A stretch of 37,784 nucleotides of DNA from an uncultured Clostridia bacterium (GCA_934167835.1 CAKPLZ010000011.1:1-37784), one strand, 5' to 3'. Positions 8,265 to 17,543 are shown, counted from the stretch's first letter. Notes: a model not told the origin generated them from the letters alone. Translations and numbers: made by a program.

Positions 8265-8557
8265 AATTTTATTATTAAGTCCATATTATCATCCTTTGCA
8301 GCTTTGTTTTTACGAATCGCTCCACATTTTTGGCATCTATAAACAATAACATATCCTTTTTTAGGACTAATTTCTATACCTATTGGTTCTAGCAATCCAT
8401 GGCAACTTTCTGCTCTATCTCCTGGATTTATATCAACATGTTTTGAATATAGGCACTTATTGCAGTGATTTCTGCATGAATATCCTAACTTTGGCACAAC
8501 ATTTCCACAGTGTTCGCAAGTAAATTCTTCATCAATTTCTGTAAATAAACTATTCAT
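8246..8557 (-). CDS. RNHCP-domain zinc-ribbon protein
   Basis: This is a 103-aa protein of the RNHCP family. CEHCG at about 14-18 and CRNHCNKC at about 28-35 form one probable zinc site, followed by the family signature KHVD and PGDRAESC. The C-terminal CQKCG adds a zinc knuckle. The molecular role is unknown; RNA or tRNA-related functions have been guessed. Its ATG overlaps the stop of the nucleoside kinase gene (TAATG), so translational coupling is likely. Confidence 0.9.
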   Translation of the reverse strand: MNSLFTEIDEEFTCEHCGNVVPKLGYSCRNHCNKCLYSKHVDINPGDRAESCHGLLEPIGIEISPKKGYVIVYRCQKCGAIRKNKAAKDDNMDLIIKLSSRGF

Positions 8558-10198
8558 TATTCCTTAAAAATACTCCCTCCAATAAATTCTCTAAGCAGTG
8601 AATGTGATGGTACTGCTGAATCCGGTATATCTTCAAAATAGCTAAGCATTGCAATTAATCTTTTTGCTTCTGAATATAGAGGCGATGTTTCCTCTACATC
8701 TTTTAATAATTTTATTGCATACTTTTTTAGTACTCCTAATTCATATATTAATGAAGAATTAAACATACTATCAGCCTCTTCTTGGTACTTAAAGATGTTG
8801 TTAAATTCACCATTATTTACTGATGGCCACATTTCTAATGTATGACTTGCATTATATCCTCTAAATTGATAATCTCTTACTATTCTTCTTATTAATCTAG
8901 TATCCGTTGTAGAAATTCGATTGTAATAATCTATATTTAATACTGTAAGAGCACTTATATAAATTTTGTATTTGTTCTCCTTTGGAATTAAATATGTTAG
9001 TTTATCATTTAAGCAATGTATGCCTTCCATTATAAGAACTGAATCTTTATCTAGTTTCATAGTATTTCCACGATATTCTTTGTGTCCAGTATAGAAGTTA
9101 AATGTTGGTGCCTTAATTTCTTCTCCGTTTGAAAAGTGCTAATATGTCTCTATTTAGCAATTCTGTATCAATTGCAGAAATATTTTCAAAATCATATTCC
9201 CCATTTTCATCTACTGGAGTTTGTTCTCTTTCTACAAAATAATTATCCACTGATATTGTAACAGGTTTTAGTCCATTAATTTTTAATTGTAGTTCCAACC
9301 TTTTTGCAAATGTTGTTTTTCCTGAAGATGATGGTCCTGCTATTGCAATTAATTTAATATTTTTATCATTTGAAATTTTATCTGCTATTGCTGCAATTTT
9401 CTTTTCATGTAAAGCTTCATCTAACAAAATATATTCCTCTATTTTCCCTTGTTTAATAATTGTATTTAACTTATAAAGAGTATTAACATTTAGAATTTCA
9501 TGAAGTTTTTCATATTCTTCAAGTGTTGAAAATAGTTTTGGTGTATCTTGAAATTTGGCAAGTTTATACGGATCTTGTCTGCTCGGATATCTTATTAAAA
9601 ATCCTTCACTATATTTTGAAATTTCATACGCTTCTGCAAATCCTGTCTTGATTGGTAGTACCCCGTAAAAATAGTTGTAGTAGTTTTCACAATAATACAA
9701 TGTTACTTCTTTTTTTGTTTCTAAATCTAATTGTAATTTTCCTTTTAAAGTATTATTTTTTTCATAAAACTCTTTTGCTTCCTCTTTTGACATTACTCTT
9801 TTTTCTATTGGTATGTTTTTATTAATTATTTCCTGCACCCTATTATTAATATTTTTTATAACTTCATCTGTTATGTTTAGGTTATTTGCTGTACAGTACA
9901 TAGCATTTGATAATTGATAATTAATTGTAATATATACACCTGGATAAAGTTCCTCAAATGCTTTACTTACAATATATACAAGACCCCTTCTATATACTCT
10001 CATTCCATCTTTATTACTTAAATCAATCAGTTCTAATTTTCCACCTGATGTGATTGGATAATTTAAGTTTTTAACTTCATTATTAAATTTACAAGCAATA
10101 ATTTTGCATTTTGCTTTTTGTATTTCTTCTTTTAGTAGCTCTGCTACTGTAGTTCCTTGCTTTACATCTATAAATATATTTTTATATTCAATTTGCAT
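8557..10198 (-). CDS. TGS-domain nucleoside (uridine-type) kinase, +1 frameshift at CGG
   Basis: The layout matches the Clostridial 'nucleoside kinase' of about 550 aa: an N-terminal TGS-like domain, a ThrRS second-domain-like region, and a C-terminal P-loop kinase resembling uridine kinase. The Walker A motif is GPSSSGKTTFAKRL near residues 289-302, and DNYFVER follows. The first frame ends shortly after LALFKR. The remainder (APTFNFYTGHKEYRG, then SVLIMEGIHCLND and the kinase C terminus) is in the +1 frame. The break is TTC AAA CGG AGA AGA; skipping the C reads F-K-G-E-E-I, which fits the conserved L-x-G-E-E of the family, and gives 546 aa. The ATG at 10198 follows AGGTGAG; the in-frame GTG at 10204 lies within that site. 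It is coupled to the RNHCP gene. Confidence 0.85.
9125..9127 (-). other. +1 recoding site, in-frame CGG (nucleoside kinase gene)
   Basis: Codon 358 is CGG in TTC AAA CGG AGA AGA. The 0 frame stops at TAA three codons after the CGG AGA AGA stretch begins to diverge. Skipping the C gives GGA (Gly), a residue conserved in this family. Confidence 0.65.
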
Positions 10199-10214
10199 AT
10201 TCACTCACCTAAGA

Positions 10215-11243
10215 TTATAATTCTTTCTTTTTTTCTCCATTAACATTAATCATTTTTAATGTTTTATCATATTCTCCATTCATTCCTGAGAAGAATATCC
10301 ATTCATCTATTACATTAACATTTGTAATTAATGTATCTTTAGTTATTGTTTTATGGCTTGTTCCATCATACCTAATAGATTTTAATGTGTACTCACTGTA
10401 GTTTTCTGTGATAGAATAGTATATTTTATCATCCTGCATATTTATAAATTGAACTCCATTGTCTAAATTACAGATTTTTTGTTTTTTCTCTCCGTTTTTA
10501 TTCATCTTATATAAATAATACTCATAATCATAATTTTCATTTTGCTTTGAAATTATAAAGTATATTTTTCCTCCCTTTACGTATAAAGCTTGGAAATGCT
10601 CTTCATCTTCTGCTTTTGCTATTCTTTCGTTTTTTTCTCCGTTTAGATTCATTTTTGCTATGTATTCTGCATTATCATTTTTGTATATATAATACAAGCT
10701 ATTACCAACATTTTGACAACATAGAACATTTTTATCAGTTATGTTCTCTACATTTGAACCATTTGTTTTTACTCTATACATTGTTTCATCTTTAAAATAG
10801 TACACCCATTTTTTTACAGTAAAAATCTCTTTCTCATCAATGTCACTTACTAACACTTCTTTATTTTTTCCATTTGTTTTCATTTTAATCAGATTATACT
10901 GCAAATTTCGTTCATCATATTCTATGCCAAAAATCTCATTGCCTACTATATTTAATTCACTTACAATTCCATCTGCGATTTTTTCTTTATGTTTGCCATT
11001 TGTTTTAATCCTAGAAATACCAACAGTTTGTCCATCATTTACATCAATATAATAAATCCATTTACCACTTTTTGTTGCAATACTTGAATTGAAATTATTT
11101 GCATATATATTATTATCTGTTTTTTTCAAACAAGAAGCAATAACTAAAACCGTAACAATCACAATACAAACAGCAACAGTTCTAAGAGTCAACTTTCTAT
11201 TCATAGTAAGTTTTTGCTTTATCCCATTAAAATTTTTATTCAT
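10215..11243 (-). CDS. Membrane-anchored DUF5050-like beta-propeller protein
   Basis: This 342-aa protein has a basic N terminus, one membrane segment at about residues 18-38, and an extracytoplasmic region of repeated units. Each unit shows W/Y-x-Y-Y/F followed by (V/K)KTNG or NLNGE, for example KWIYYIDVNDG, KWVYYFKDETM and EWIFFSGMNG. The pattern is that of DUF5050 propeller-like proteins seen in Clostridia, whose function is unknown. GGAGG lies upstream of the ATG at 11243. Downstream is the nucleoside kinase gene (16-nt gap), so an operon is likely. Confidence 0.8.
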   Translation of the reverse strand: MNKNFNGIKQKLTMNRKLTLRTVAVCIVIVTVLVIASCLKKTDNNIYANNFNSSIATKSGKWIYYIDVNDGQTVGISRIKTNGKHKEKIADGIVSELNIVGNEIFGIEYDERNLQYNLIKMKTNGKNKEVLVSDIDEKEIFTVKKWVYYFKDETMYRVKTNGSNVENITDKNVLCCQNVGNSLYYIYKNDNAEYIAKMNLNGEKNERIAKAEDEEHFQALYVKGGKIYFIISKQNENYDYEYYLYKMNKNGEKKQKICNLDNGVQFINMQDDKIYYSITENYSEYTLKSIRYDGTSHKTITKDTLITNVNVIDEWIFFSGMNGEYDKTLKMINVNGEKKKEL

Positions 11244-11331
11244 ACCTTTTCCTCCTAAAATTTTCTTATGTTTACATGTATAAGGATATCACATATTTTC
11301 TTTTATTACAACAAAAAATTTTAACTTTATA

Positions 11332-11362
11332 AAAAAAATCAAGCTGCTTGCTTGATTTTTTT
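11332..11362 (-). terminator. Terminator downstream of yunB
   Basis: Arms of 13 bp end in AATCAAGC / GCTTGATT and enclose a TGCTT loop. An eight-T tail is formed in the minus direction. It starts at the yunB stop codon. Confidence 0.85.
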
Positions 11363-12041
11363 ATTCTATACCTTTTAAATGCAAATATGTTTCCGGTACT
11401 TCTCCTACAATTACCGTTTCTACTAACAGCACTTGATTTGCTATGGTTCGGTTTATTGTTTTATATGCTGTTAGTATAGAAACATTGCATTTTATATTTA
11501 AGTATATTCTATATACAGTTTGATTAATTCCAGCTTCCTTAAATTCTGTTTTAATTTCTGTTGTTAAGTCTCCTGCGGGGATTATTTTTATTTTAAATTG
11601 TGGACCAAATCCTGATAGGTATTGGTTTCCAAGCAAGGCTCCTGCTGGGATTGAAATTGTTTGTCTTTTTAAGGTATCAAAGTCTTTTTGCATTTCTATT
11701 GCTATATCTGATATTATTTGGTTTAAAACAACTATATCAGTTTTTAATATACTATTCTTGTTGTTTTCATCTTTAATTATTGTGACTGTATCTTTATAAT
11801 TATATTTCGCCAATACTTCACTGCTTTTTCTGTTACTTATATCTGTTGCTATGCTTTGTGCCTTTGATGTGCATAATCTTTCAAATATTGGATTTACTGC
11901 TTTTAATATCTTTTGGCTTGTTATAGTTGTAATTACAAATAGTATAATTGTAAAATATATCTTTTTTGTTTTATAAGGTTCATTGCCATTCCATTTTATA
12001 GCTGGTATTCTGATTTTATTTCTTGAATATATTTTATCCAT
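11361..12041 (-). CDS. yunB: Sporulation protein YunB
   Basis: YunB is required for normal sporulation in Bacillus and is restricted to spore formers; its biochemical role is not known. The 226-aa protein has one N-terminal membrane segment (about 28-45) followed by the family region with IPAGALLGNQYLSGFGP, then AGINQTVYRIYL and a VLLVETVIVGEVPETY end. No ribosome site is obvious, but the stop of the SPOCS-LysM gene is one base upstream of its ATG, so translational coupling is likely. Confidence 0.9.
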   Translation of the reverse strand: MDKIYSRNKIRIPAIKWNGNEPYKTKKIYFTIILFVITTITSQKILKAVNPIFERLCTSKAQSIATDISNRKSSEVLAKYNYKDTVTIIKDENNKNSILKTDIVVLNQIISDIAIEMQKDFDTLKRQTISIPAGALLGNQYLSGFGPQFKIKIIPAGDLTTEIKTEFKEAGINQTVYRIYLNIKCNVSILTAYKTINRTIANQVLLVETVIVGEVPETYLHLKGIE

Positions 12042-12042
12042 T

Positions 12043-13578
12043 TTATGCTAATACTTGCTTTTTACAATATCTTGGTATATATATTTTTTCTCCAGCTCTT
12101 ATTTTGTTTGGATCTTCTATATCATTTACTTTTGCAATATCCTCAACTGTGCTTCTAAACATTTTTGCTATTTTCCACAAAGTATCTCCTGGTTTTATAA
12201 AATATATAATCATACTATACATATTACAATTTTGGCTTTGTTCAACACTAACATTTTCTATAACTCCAATCTCTTTGCTCTTTTGCTCAGATATATCGAA
12301 GCTTATACCTATTGTTATTTGAATACTTCCATCCTTTATTATAAAATCGTTTTGCTTAATTTCTAGTGCTGTGTTAAGATTAGATTTTTCAACTATTCTT
12401 TCTGAGTTTACTTCATAATTAAACGGAATATTCATGGTTCTCATATTCAATCCTGTATTTTGCTCAAATGTAATTTCTAAATTAACAGTTCCTTCATATA
12501 TTACTTTTCCATTTTTCACTTGCATATTATCTATTTCAGGACTTACTTGAACATCTAGAACTTTACCTGTAAGTTCTGGTATTCTTATATTTTCTTGAAT
12601 TGTACATGTATCTTTTATTCTATTTTTATCAGTAATTGCAAGAACTTCCATTTGGTCAAATTTCACATCATCAGCTATACTATATAGATCTTCTATAATA
12701 TCTATTTGGTTTTCTTCATAGGCTGATGCTGAAACTTCAATTTCGGCTTCAACATAGATTGAATGTTCTTCAGTATTATTTGGTTTTACTACTAAATTAC
12801 TTAGGGTATTGCTTGCTTCACATTCTGAATTCTCATTTACGTTTTGTATATCAACAAATCCCATAATTGGCATTTTTGTAGTAACTGTATTTATTTTATT
12901 GTCTTCTGTTAAATACATTATTTCCACTACCGCCTCAGCTTTAGATAGAACTTTGTTATAGCTTATTTTTATTTCTCCATCTATTATTTTAAAATTAACT
13001 TTCATAATTTCTGCTATATCATCAGCAATATCAACTGCTACAGTATCCTTTACTGTTACTCTGTTTCTTCCACTGCCAATTAATGATATTATTTTTTGTT
13101 GATTATTCAAAACTTGCATGTTGTCTGAATCTTTTACACCTGTAATAATATCTAAACTTTCATTTGAATATACACTTGCATTTGTTTCGATATTGGCCTT
13201 AATACTTAATTTTCGTCCATTAATTACCTTTGTTTCAAAGTTTTTTATATTAATATTTATAACAGCTTCCATGTTTTCTTTGGCATTTTCCATCTCTAAA
13301 ACTTGTGTGAAATCTAAACTTGTGTTTATACTTCTTGTACTTCCCTGTTCATCATCTGCCATGTATATTATATAAGTGCTTATTGAACCCTCAATTTTTA
13401 TTTTGCCATTTAACACTTCTTTTTTATAAATATTAATTATTCCATTTGTACTAATTACATTTAAAACATCTGGTTTAATATCACTCACTATTACATCATT
13501 CTCAACTGAGTGCTTTTCCTTCTTTTGTCCTACTAATTGATTTAGAATAATCTTGTTTTTGGTTGTTTCTAATACCAT
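12043..13578 (-). CDS. SPOCS (DUF3794) and LysM domain spore-coat-type protein
   Basis: This 511-aa protein has repeated SPOCS/DUF3794 regions (about 25-130, 170-260 and 300-430), with markers such as DVIVSDIKPDVLNV and DVQVSPEIDNMQV. A single C-terminal LysM domain sits at about 460-505: IKPGDTLWKIAKMF, then ANDIEDPN-like spacing and AGEKIYIP. Related proteins (SipL in Clostridioides difficile) bind the coat morphogenetic protein SpoIVA at the forespore surface, so a spore-coat assembly role is probable. AGGAGGG precedes the ATG. It lies upstream of yunB as a two-gene sporulation operon. Confidence 0.88.
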   Translation of the reverse strand: MVLETTKNKIILNQLVGQKKEKHSVENDVIVSDIKPDVLNVISTNGIINIYKKEVLNGKIKIEGSISTYIIYMADDEQGSTRSINTSLDFTQVLEMENAKENMEAVININIKNFETKVINGRKLSIKANIETNASVYSNESLDIITGVKDSDNMQVLNNQQKIISLIGSGRNRVTVKDTVAVDIADDIAEIMKVNFKIIDGEIKISYNKVLSKAEAVVEIMYLTEDNKINTVTTKMPIMGFVDIQNVNENSECEASNTLSNLVVKPNNTEEHSIYVEAEIEVSASAYEENQIDIIEDLYSIADDVKFDQMEVLAITDKNRIKDTCTIQENIRIPELTGKVLDVQVSPEIDNMQVKNGKVIYEGTVNLEITFEQNTGLNMRTMNIPFNYEVNSERIVEKSNLNTALEIKQNDFIIKDGSIQITIGISFDISEQKSKEIGVIENVSVEQSQNCNMYSMIIYFIKPGDTLWKIAKMFRSTVEDIAKVNDIEDPNKIRAGEKIYIPRYCKKQVLA

Positions 13579-13620
13579 ATAATTCCCTCCTTAATTATTA
13601 CATTATATTGAGGGAAAGAA

Positions 13621-13649
13621 AAAAAATTCCTAAAACTTAGGAATTTTTT
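13621..13649. terminator. Terminator downstream of veg
   Basis: Perfect 13-bp arms AAAAAATTCCTAA and TTAGGAATTTTTT flank a 3-nt loop. It lies at the veg stop and just upstream of the SPOCS-LysM gene. Confidence 0.85.
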
Positions 13650-13930
13650 TAAAATTTATCTCTTAATATTTCTGGAACTAAAGGATCATATTCTTTTCCA
13701 TTAAATATTGAAATTTGTAGTTCATTTGTTAATATATCTGTGTATCTAAAGCTGTTGTTAGTATCTTTTGATTGACTCTTAACAATAAAGATGTTTGGAT
13801 ACGTACTTTCGATAACTGCCTCTTCTTCAAAAAATCTTTTTCTTCCAATTGCTCCTTTTATAATAACCTTTTGTCCTATGTTTTCATTAAGTTCTGTTTT
13901 GATGTTTGAGATATCATCCTTGCAAATCAT
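13649..13930 (-). CDS. veg: Veg protein
   Basis: Veg is a small protein conserved in Firmicutes. In B. subtilis it is highly expressed and affects biofilm-gene control and spore outgrowth, but its mechanism is unclear. The family pattern is visible: DISNIKTELNENIGQKV, then KGAIGRKRFFEEEAV, ESTYPNIFIV, and RYTDILT. The start is taken as the ATG at 13930 (93 aa), which aligns with family N termini. A GTG at 13939 is possible but too close to AGAGGA. It is downstream of yabG, as in B. subtilis. Confidence 0.88.
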   Translation of the reverse strand: MICKDDISNIKTELNENIGQKVIIKGAIGRKRFFEEEAVIESTYPNIFIVKSQSKDTNNSFRYTDILTNELQISIFNGKEYDPLVPEILRDKF

Positions 13931-14084
13931 GGCCCACACATCCTCTTCTTTAATTTTACCGTATTATATCATCTAGCAAAAAAAATGTCAAAGAATGTCG
14001 CAAATTGCACAAATCTTGTTTTGCTTGTGGCTGTTGAGTTTCATGGTTTTATTTGTTCTTTATTACATTTGTATTACATTTTTG

Positions 14085-14664
14085 TTACAGTATTGTTACA
14101 TTCGTTTTTTTCTTTCCCATTGCTCCAATTCCGGCTAACGCCTTTTTCTCCTTCTTTTATAATTTTAGATATCTCATAACCGCTAACGAACTTATTATTA
14201 TCAGTTACTGCAACCTTTTCAGCAACTATAATTGGATCTATAAAATCAATTAAAATTCTTCCTGGTGATGATGCAAAATCAGCTCCTGCATCAATTAATG
14301 CTTCAAAAAAACTTTCACAGGCACCTGCAAATATAACTAATTTTTTAGAAGATTTTGCCCATTTTCTTGCCTCTAAAACAGCATCTCTAAAGTTCTTTGA
14401 ATTTTTATAATTATATATATTGGAAAAATTTACACCTTTTTTTATCATTGTATCATGTCCTGTTATTACTAAAATATCAGGATTGTATTTTTCAAGTAAT
14501 GGCCTAACCATAAGTGGTTGTTTGCTTTCCGGAACATTTTTAACTATTGCATTTAATCCCATTTTTCTATAAATTCGTTCTGCTTTTTGGCTATATCTTT
14601 TATCACCATCTAAATGAAGTATTTTCCCTGTTCTTACAGTCCACATTTCGTCTTTTAGCTTCAT
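14085..14664 (-). CDS. yabG: Sporulation-specific protease YabG (short), +1 frameshift at CGG
   Basis: YabG is a sporulation protease that processes spore coat proteins. Recognisable family blocks are GKILHLDGDKRYSQKA, GLNAIVKNVPESKQP, NPDILVITGHD, YNYKNSKNFRDAV, LVIFAGACESFFEAL, SSPGRILIDFIDP and EKVAVTD. The start is the ATG at 14664 with AGGTGG seven bases upstream. The N-terminal domain of about 80-100 residues usual in YabG is missing. Near the C terminus GTT AGC CGG AAT TGG breaks the frame: the 0 frame runs on as unrelated sequence to 14074, while skipping the C gives V-S-G-I-G-A-M-G-K-K-K and a stop at 14085 (192 aa). Gene order yabG-veg matches B. subtilis. Confidence 0.85.
14131..14133 (-). 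other. +1 recoding site, in-frame CGG (yabG)
   Basis: Codon 178 is CGG in GTT AGC CGG AAT TGG. After skipping C the codons are GGA ATT GGA GCA ATG GGA. Here the 0 frame stays open about 18 more codons, so both products could form a full-length core. Confidence 0.55.
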
Positions 14665-14755
14665 ATATACCACCTCAAAAAAAATTAAGCTAGTATATTT
14701 TATGTCGAATTTTGAAGCAATGTGATTCAAAATTTTAAAATCTGACATGTTTCCC

Positions 14756-14784
14756 TTGTGCGCTTATAATTTTCATGATATAAT
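14756..14784 (+). promoter_or_regulatory. Probable sigma-A promoter of the DUF1015 gene
   Basis: TTGTGC (14756-14761) and TATAAT (14779-14784) are spaced by 17 bp, ending 28 nt before the start codon. Confidence 0.65.
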
Positions 14785-14812
14785 TTCATAAAAATTTATA
14801 AGGAGATTTATT

Positions 14813-16075
14813 ATGAGATTACCATTTAAAAAAGCAAATATACTATTACCAAAAAATGCAGATATGTATAAATGGTCTGTTGTTGCTTGCGACCAATATA
14901 CATCTGAGCCTAAATATTGGGAAAAAGTTGAGAATATTGTTGGAGATTCTCCATCTACTTTAAAGCTTACATTGCCTGAGATATATCTTGAAGCAGAAAA
15001 TATTTCTGAAAGAATTGCAAAAATAAATGAAGAAATGGATACTCTTTTAAGTACAAATTTTTTCAAATCTTTAAATGATTCTTTAATTTACCTAGAAAGA
15101 ACCTGCAAAAACGGTAAAATTAGAAAAGGAATTGTTGGCATGATAGACCTTGAAGACTATTCTTATGAAAAAGGTTCACAATCATTAATAAGAGCAACAG
15201 AAGGTACTGTTTTAGAAAGAATACCACCAAGAGTGAAAGTAAGAAAAAATGCAAAATTAGAATTACCTCATGTAATGCTTTTAATTGATGATGAAAAAAA
15301 GAAAATCATCGAAGGCTTAACTGATAAAATATCTAATTGCGATGTTATCTATGATTTTGATTTAATGCAAAATGGTGGACACATTAAAGGCTATAAAATT
15401 CCTGACAGTTTAGTAGATAGCGTATTTACAGGCTTAGAAGAACTTGCAGATAAAGATAATTTTGAGTCCAAATATAATGTTAAAAATAAGGATGTGTTAC
15501 TTTTTTCTGTTGGAGATGGTAACCACTCTCTAGCCACAGCAAAGACTTGCTACGAAAATTTAAAGAAAGAATTACCAAAAAAAGAATATGAAAACCACCC
15601 AGCAAGATATGCTTTAGTTGAAGTTGTAAACATACATAGTGATGCTTTAGAATTTGAACCAATACATAGAGTTATTTTTGGTATAGATCCATTAAAGGTA
15701 ATTCACGAACTAGAAAATTTTTATGATATATCAAAAACTGAAAAAGTTGGACAAAGAATTGAATATGTTTATAATGGTAAATCAGAAGTTATATATATTA
15801 AAAATCCAAAATCCAACCTAGCAGTTGGCTCTTTGCAAATTTTCATTGATGATTATATAGCAAAACATGGTGGAAAAGTTGATTACATCCATGGTGATGA
15901 TGTTACACGAGCCCTTGGAAGCAAGCCTGGAAATATCGGTTTTCTATTACCTAACATGGAAAAAAATGATCTATTTAAAACAGTAATATTAGATGGAGCG
16001 CTACCTAGAAAAACCTTCTCTATGGGGCATAGTTTTGATAAAAGATATTATCTAGAAGCAAGAAAAATTAAATAA
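14813..16075 (+). CDS. DUF1015 family protein
   Basis: This is a 420-aa cytosolic protein of the DUF1015 (COG4198) family. Family features are the N-terminal VVACDQYTSEPKYW, a central SVGDGNHSLATAK block near residue 232, HPARYALVEVVNIH near 262, and a C-terminal SMGHSFDKRYYLEARKI. The conserved GDGNHS and the relation to ParB/SerK-like folds have suggested phosphotransfer, but no function is established. AAGGAG precedes the ATG at 14813. It is monocistronic, with its own promoter and a perfect hairpin at 16081. Confidence 0.88.
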   Translation: MRLPFKKANILLPKNADMYKWSVVACDQYTSEPKYWEKVENIVGDSPSTLKLTLPEIYLEAENISERIAKINEEMDTLLSTNFFKSLNDSLIYLERTCKNGKIRKGIVGMIDLEDYSYEKGSQSLIRATEGTVLERIPPRVKVRKNAKLELPHVMLLIDDEKKKIIEGLTDKISNCDVIYDFDLMQNGGHIKGYKIPDSLVDSVFTGLEELADKDNFESKYNVKNKDVLLFSVGDGNHSLATAKTCYENLKKELPKKEYENHPARYALVEVVNIHSDALEFEPIHRVIFGIDPLKVIHELENFYDISKTEKVGQRIEYVYNGKSEVIYIKNPKSNLAVGSLQIFIDDYIAKHGGKVDYIHGDDVTRALGSKPGNIGFLLPNMEKNDLFKTVILDGALPRKTFSMGHSFDKRYYLEARKIK

Positions 16076-16080
16076 AATAT

Positions 16081-16113
16081 GTTTAAAGGGACAAATAAAA
16101 TGTCCCTTTAAAC
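16081..16113. terminator. Bidirectional terminator between DUF1015 gene and spoIIID
   Basis: Perfect 13-bp arms GTTTAAAGGGACA and TGTCCCTTTAAAC flank a 7-nt loop. It overlaps the spoIIID stop codon. Confidence 0.8.
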
Positions 16114-16377
16114 TTTATATTTTTCATGTTCTTTTTCATATTTAAGTTTAGTTGCCATTCCTCCTCTTATGTGTCTTTCTGCTTTATTTTCATCAAGCAC
16201 CTTTCTTACTTCTATTGCTAAAGCCTGGTTTATGTGTATTAACCTTTCGCTTACATCTTTATGTACTGTTGATTTTGAAACTCCAAATTTTTTGGCTGCT
16301 CCTCTTACCGTATCTCCTGTATCTATTATATATTGTGCTAAATGAATAGCTCGGTCCTCTATTGATACTCCTCTCAT
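16108..16377 (-). CDS. spoIIID: Sporulation transcription regulator SpoIIID
   Basis: SpoIIID is a small DNA-binding protein that switches mother-cell transcription between sigma-E and sigma-K stages. The 89-aa length fits. A helix-turn-helix lies at about 22-42, within TVRGAAKKFGVSKSTVHKD. The family block RHIRGGMATKLKYE follows at about 68-81. GGGGG precedes the ATG at 16377. An inverted repeat lies just upstream, in a position to affect its promoter or translation. Confidence 0.96.
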   Translation of the reverse strand: MRGVSIEDRAIHLAQYIIDTGDTVRGAAKKFGVSKSTVHKDVSERLIHINQALAIEVRKVLDENKAERHIRGGMATKLKYEKEHEKYKV

Positions 16378-16389
16378 ACAAAAACCCCC

Positions 16390-16421
16390 ATACGAATACT
16401 TTTGTTTAAGTGTATTCGTAT
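16390..16421. promoter_or_regulatory. 10-bp inverted repeat upstream of spoIIID
   Basis: Perfect arms ATACGAATAC (16390-16399) and GTATTCGTAT (16412-16421) have a 12-nt spacer. The repeat sits between the lipase-like gene's stop and the spoIIID ribosome site. It could be an operator, a 5' hairpin or a weak terminator. The sequence AATACACT within it resembles a sigma-E -10 element, but this is a low-confidence reading. Confidence 0.5.
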
Positions 16422-16440
16422 AGAGGTAACTTTATGTCAT

Positions 16441-17523
16441 TTAAGTTTTTTCATTTTTTCTTGATTCCCTTATTATCTTTATTGTGCTTGAGATAAGTAA
16501 TTTAATCATTTTTTCAATTTCTTTTTTATCTTCTTCTTTTCTATTTCTATATGTGTTCAATATTTGAGCAATTTTTTTAACTGTGTCTATCTTAAAGTCA
16601 CTTACTTCGGTTGCTTTTGTTGCTGTTATTATTTCATATAGCATATCAATAAACTCTTTTCGTTCTTCTGGTGTTGTGTTTTTAAGCCAGTCCCTTAATA
16701 TTCCATTAAAGATTTCGCTGTTCGTTGTAAGTCTTTCGATTCTTACTAATCTATTATTTTGAACTTCCCATGAGAAGATATCGTGTTGCATAAAACCTTT
16801 TTGATTACTTTTTATTACTTGATATTCTTCTTCATGTTCCAAAAGTCTTCCAACTACTGATGATTGTGGAATATATGTTTCAATCTTGCTTAATACTTCT
16901 TTATACGCTAAAGTTTCAATAACACTTTTATCAAACCCAGGTCCATCTGCATTTATTATTTTTTTTATTTTTGATTTTATTTCTTCTTTGCCAAAAACTG
17001 CTGCATATACTGCCAAATTACCACCTTTTGAATGTCCTCCCAAAATTAAGTTTTCTTTATATTTTCCGGCAATATCATTTAGGTAAATTACAGCTTCTTT
17101 TTGTGATGGAACATTCTCCATAAATCCCATATTCAAGTCTTCCTTCCAGCCAACTAAGGACGAATCTGTTCCTCTATATGATATATATTTCAAATTTGGT
17201 AAACTTATTGTTATTGCTGCAAATTGTTTTTCTGCTGAATTATCCACAATTTCTACATAATCTGTTACAACAATATTTTTAAATCTATTAGATTTACCAA
17301 GTTCTTGAAGAAAAGGTCTATCATCTCCCCAAATATATTTTTCTTGTTCTAAGTCTTTCATTTTACTTGCAATACTTTCTACTGTTTCTGTTTTGCACAT
17401 ATCAATATATTTAAATGGCATATATGAAAGCCTTGCAAATACCATATTATCTATTTCATTAATTTGCTTTTCATCTGAAATATCATCTACATTATTTTTT
17501 ATGTAATCTATTATGTTTGGCAT
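16441..17523 (-). CDS. Mbeg1-like (DUF2974) alpha/beta hydrolase
   Basis: This 360-aa protein is of the DUF2974/Mbeg1-like family, related to class 3 lipases. The nucleophile motif GHSKGGNLAVYA is at about residues 163-174, preceded by ISYRGTDSSLVGWKED, the usual start of the fold. The pattern NADGPGFDKSVI follows the nucleophile. The substrate is unknown. The start at 17523 follows GGGGGT. It is 20 nt downstream of ispD and probably in one operon with ispD, the patatin gene and nth. Confidence 0.87.
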   Translation of the reverse strand: MPNIIDYIKNNVDDISDEKQINEIDNMVFARLSYMPFKYIDMCKTETVESIASKMKDLEQEKYIWGDDRPFLQELGKSNRFKNIVVTDYVEIVDNSAEKQFAAITISLPNLKYISYRGTDSSLVGWKEDLNMGFMENVPSQKEAVIYLNDIAGKYKENLILGGHSKGGNLAVYAAVFGKEEIKSKIKKIINADGPGFDKSVIETLAYKEVLSKIETYIPQSSVVGRLLEHEEEYQVIKSNQKGFMQHDIFSWEVQNNRLVRIERLTTNSEIFNGILRDWLKNTTPEERKEFIDMLYEIITATKATEVSDFKIDTVKKIAQILNTYRNRKEEDKKEIEKMIKLLISSTIKIIRESRKNEKT

Positions 17524-17543
17524 ATTTTACCCCCGTACATTTT

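Noticed and set aside
14061..14100. A run of TTACA-like short repeats beside the yabG end.
   Set aside because: The repeats are short, A/T-rich and lie partly in coding sequence; chance is a sufficient explanation.
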